A model generated the notes under the pieces. That model made no database searches. It worked only from the letters and a program-made list of their open reading frames with translations, and was not told where the DNA came from. Of a stretch of DNA of 14,886 nucleotides, positions 13,240 through 14,886 are shown one piece after another. Source of the stretch: QQUD01 sp039029915. Lineage in GTDB: Bacteria > Chloroflexota > Anaerolineae > Promineifilales > Promineifilaceae. Each line of letters begins with the position of its first letter. Position 1 is the stretch's first letter. The DNA lies in contig JBCCFD010000165.1 of the NCBI GenBank assembly GCA_039029915.1, positions 1 to 14,886 of the forward strand, in the 5' to 3' direction. A program made the translations under genes and the position numbers.

Positions 13240-13256
13240 CAAGGAGCACCGAAGCT

Positions 13257-13508
13257 ATGATCTCTACCGTCACTACGACAACGATCACAACAATTTCAAC
13301 CATTGCATTAGCAACCTCAATCGAAATCGTGGCTATTTTGGCCTTGATTTTGTTTTTGATTCAAAAAGAGGTTTTTTCTTTTACCTCAACGCCAAAGGCC
13401 AAAGCGATTGGTAATGTGTTAAGCCGTATTTTAACATTTGCCATTGTGCCGCTGATTGTAAGCTTTGCATTCATTGTAATTGTTAAAATTGGCGAAGTTT
13501 TGCAGTAA
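13257..13508 (+). CDS. Small two-helix membrane protein of unknown function
   Basis: An 83-aa protein with a Thr/Ser/Ile-rich N-terminus (MISTVTTTTITTISTI). A first transmembrane helix lies at about residues 17-37, ending in QKE. A polar loop with basic residues (TPKAKAIGNVLSR) follows, then a second helix at about 59-79 ending VKIGEVLQ. The positive loop between the helices suggests both termini lie outside. AAGGAG lies about 10 nt before the ATG, slightly long. The gene stands alone, with a structured leader and its own strong terminator, so it is a real expressed unit. It resembles short conserved membrane proteins I recall from Chloroflexi, but no function is known to me. Confidence 0.75.
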   Translation: MISTVTTTTITTISTIALATSIEIVAILALILFLIQKEVFSFTSTPKAKAIGNVLSRILTFAIVPLIVSFAFIVIVKIGEVLQ

Positions 13509-13529
13509 GCTTAAAATTTCAACAGAAAT

Positions 13530-13566
13530 AAAAAAAGGCGATGCCGGATTGGCATCGCCTTTTTTT
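13530..13566. terminator. Bidirectional terminator
   Basis: A7-GGCGATGCC (13530-13545) and GGCATCGCC-T7 (13551-13566) enclose a 5-nt loop. Poly-A before and poly-T after make it work in both directions, ending the plus-strand gene at 13508 and the converging minus-strand gene whose stop is at 13622. Confidence 0.92.
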
Positions 13567-13621
13567 GTTAGAAAATTTTATTAGAAATCTTCCTAGACCG
13601 TAAAACTTTTAAATTAGAGAA

Positions 13622-13795
13622 TTAGATAATCCAGAATGTCGTTGTTAAAAAGAGGACCATTGCCATTAAAAATAAAGCACCAACTACTAGGAAAATAATA
13701 GCCATTTTGTTTCGATTTCTAGCGTAGAAAAACCATGCAGCTAATATGATGAGAACTAAAACTGCTGGCGTTCCAAACACGATTATTGGAGGCAT
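13622..13795 (-). CDS. 57-residue hydrophobic membrane protein
   Basis: A short minus-strand ORF from the ATG at 13793-13795 to TAA: MPPIIVFGTPAVLVLIILAA, then a short basic-polar turn WFFYARNRNK, then a second hydrophobic helix MAIIFLVVGALFLMAMVLFL and TTTFWII. Two transmembrane helices with a positively charged turn predict a hairpin with the turn in the cytoplasm. It converges on the bidirectional terminator and lies 61 bp downstream of the CPBP gene. No Shine-Dalgarno sequence is evident before the ATG. Support comes from membrane-protein composition and the terminator rather than homology, so it could still be spurious. Function unknown. Confidence 0.6.
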   Translation of the reverse strand: MPPIIVFGTPAVLVLIILAAWFFYARNRNKMAIIFLVVGALFLMAMVLFLTTTFWII

Positions 13796-13856
13796 ATTTT
13801 ATCATTACTGGTAAGGACAGAGTGTGCCGTTTGTCTACCAAAGAACTCGCGGGTGA

Positions 13857-14810
13857 TTAACGTTGATCTTCGATGATCACAGGATCAGACATAAGCATGC
13901 GCATGATGAAGAAACTGCCGGCTAGCAGCACAAGCCATCCAGCGTTGTCCTGAAGCACTTGAATAAAATCAAACTGCATTGTTATGGGTTCAGGCGTGTA
14001 GCCGAGGGCAGGCATGATGAGAAATAGGGTGATATTGGCAATACCATGGGCAATGGTAGCGCCGACAATACTATTGGTAACATCGACGACCCAGCCAAGG
14101 TATAGTCCCGCAATAAATACAAAGAGTACATCTGTGAATGAATTGTAGCCGATATGCATCACACCAAAGATAGCGGCAACATAGATGATGCCAAACCCAC
14201 GGCCGAATCTCTCCACCGCATTAATCTGCATAATCCGTCTGAAAATCAGCTCTTCTAAAAAGCCTGTGCTGATTAAGAGAATCAACCCGGCCATCACATA
14301 TTGCACCCAGGTAAATGTTTGAAGCGGAGAGCGGGGTTCCAAAATAATGAATTCGAGAAAACCGATTACAAACCCTGAAAGCGCAATGGGAATTTGCCAT
14401 AGGAGATAACGGCCGTTTAATCCAATATCATCCCAAGAGTAGCCTAACTCTCTCACCATCATGAACGCCGCAATAAAAATCGGAATACTGATAATAAAAT
14501 ACCAGTAAATCAGGGGGATATTCGCAAGCGGTAGTGACAGGCTTATTAGTCTGATAATCGGTACCATCGCCAACGAAAGTAAGACATTCCGTTCATTGGT
14601 GTGCCAACGAACGGCCGCATGGAGACTAATCAAAAACAACATCAGCATAAACTGAAATTGGAGCAAACCAAACAGCAAAGCAGTCGCCTGAGGCACAATC
14701 CAGACGGTCACAATTTCAGAAAACATAATTAAAACCAGATAACCAAACGCCACGGCAATAAAGTTATCGTTGCGAACGGCCGTTAACGGCCGTCTACTCA
14801 AACCATTCAT
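13857..14810 (-). CDS. CPBP-family (CAAX-like/Abi) intramembrane metalloprotease
   Basis: A 317-aa polytopic membrane protein with about eight hydrophobic helices. The CPBP glutamic-protease motifs are all present: EELIFRR with Glu186, Glu187 and Arg191; FGVMH with His219; and GATIAHGIAN with His255. The catalytic set therefore looks complete. Substrates of bacterial CPBP proteases are mostly unknown; some process peptides or give bacteriocin immunity. The start ATG is 2 nt after the stop of the upstream partial gene, with GAGG about 10 nt before it, so the two are in one operon. Three ACGGCCGT octamers are present; two sit 2 bp apart near the 5' end and encode RRPLTAV. Confidence 0.85.
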   Translation of the reverse strand: MNGLSRRPLTAVRNDNFIAVAFGYLVLIMFSEIVTVWIVPQATALLFGLLQFQFMLMLFLISLHAAVRWHTNERNVLLSLAMVPIIRLISLSLPLANIPLIYWYFIISIPIFIAAFMMVRELGYSWDDIGLNGRYLLWQIPIALSGFVIGFLEFIILEPRSPLQTFTWVQYVMAGLILLISTGFLEELIFRRIMQINAVERFGRGFGIIYVAAIFGVMHIGYNSFTDVLFVFIAGLYLGWVVDVTNSIVGATIAHGIANITLFLIMPALGYTPEPITMQFDFIQVLQDNAGWLVLLAGSFFIMRMLMSDPVIIEDQR

Positions 14811-14812
14811 AC

Positions 14813-14886
14813 TTAGTTGTCCTCAACATCAAGCCACAATCGCAGTTCACGATAGGGCGCATCTTGTCCCTCAATAAACAGATAGA
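14813..14886 (-). CDS. C-terminus of an unidentified protein (truncated by window edge)
   Basis: The last 23 residues of a minus-strand gene, YLFIEGQDAPYRELRLWLDV-EDN, followed by TAA at 14813-14815. It ends 2 nt before the CPBP protease start, so it is the upstream gene of that operon. The fragment is charged and soluble-looking; no family can be named. Confidence 0.6.
   Translation of the reverse strand, partial: YLFIEGQDAPYRELRLWLDVEDN

Larger units (their letters stand above)
690..14793. repeat. Dispersed octamer palindrome ACGGCCGT (HIP1-like), 20 copies
   Basis: Exact copies start at 690, 1179, 2138, 2174, 3354, 3609, 4975, 6155, 6700, 7571, 8646, 9081, 9242, 9743, 9770, 10089, 10215, 14409, 14776 and 14786. 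About 0.23 would be expected in random sequence of this length. Only about four other CGGCCG hexamers are seen (near 7414, 9898, 14200 and 14612), so the core is mostly found in the full octamer. Flanks favour A before and T after (AACGGCCGTT). All copies are within coding sequence; none lies in the roughly 2 kb of intergenic DNA, nor in rpiA, the Rid, PTPS-family or mtaB genes. Cyanobacterial HIP1 (GCGATCGC) shows similar behaviour; the function is unknown. Confidence 0.9.

Overview
The window looks like chromosome of an environmental bacterium of moderate GC, most likely Chloroflexota (Anaerolineae-like). This is inferred from gene content and style: Thr-Pro-rich kelch lipoproteins, a membrane-fused sulfite-oxidase-family protein, an archaeal-type glycogen debranching enzyme and a fused RibA/RibD-C protein. 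No rRNA or other decisive taxonomic marker is present. No phage, plasmid, insertion sequence with transposase, or CRISPR array is visible.

Layout. The left part (1-7614) is read on the minus strand. It holds the N-terminus of a membrane protein, a kelch-repeat lipoprotein, a block of palindromic non-coding elements (1355-1718), a thioredoxin-fold lipoprotein whose CxxC is encoded as TGA-Thr-Thr-TGA, and a molybdopterin (sulfite oxidase family) membrane protein. These are followed by a tight operon of glycogen debranching enzyme, tandem cyclic-nucleotide-binding-domain protein and ribose-5-phosphate isomerase A. The middle (7997-11329) is a plus-strand cluster of GTP cyclohydrolase II fused to a RibD-type reductase, an MDR dehydrogenase, a Rid-family protein and a divergent 6-pyruvoyltetrahydropterin-synthase-family protein. 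These steps could form one GTP-derived pterin or pyrimidine pathway. Next come mtaB, a tRNA with a CAT anticodon, and a small two-helix membrane protein on the plus strand. The right end holds a 57-residue membrane protein, a CPBP protease and the C-terminus of another gene, all on the minus strand.

Two observations stand out. First, the gene at 1726-2217 reads through two in-frame UGA codons placed exactly at the two positions of a thioredoxin CxxC motif. A perfect 7-bp hairpin with a G in its apical loop follows immediately. This is the expected signature of a bacterial selenoprotein with a UxxU active site, and ordinary annotation would split it into two ORFs. Second, the palindrome ACGGCCGT occurs 20 times, about 0.23 expected by chance in random sequence, always inside genes. 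It resembles the HIP1 phenomenon of cyanobacteria but with a different octamer, and it imprints Thr-Ala-Val or Asn-Gly-Arg on the proteins that carry it.
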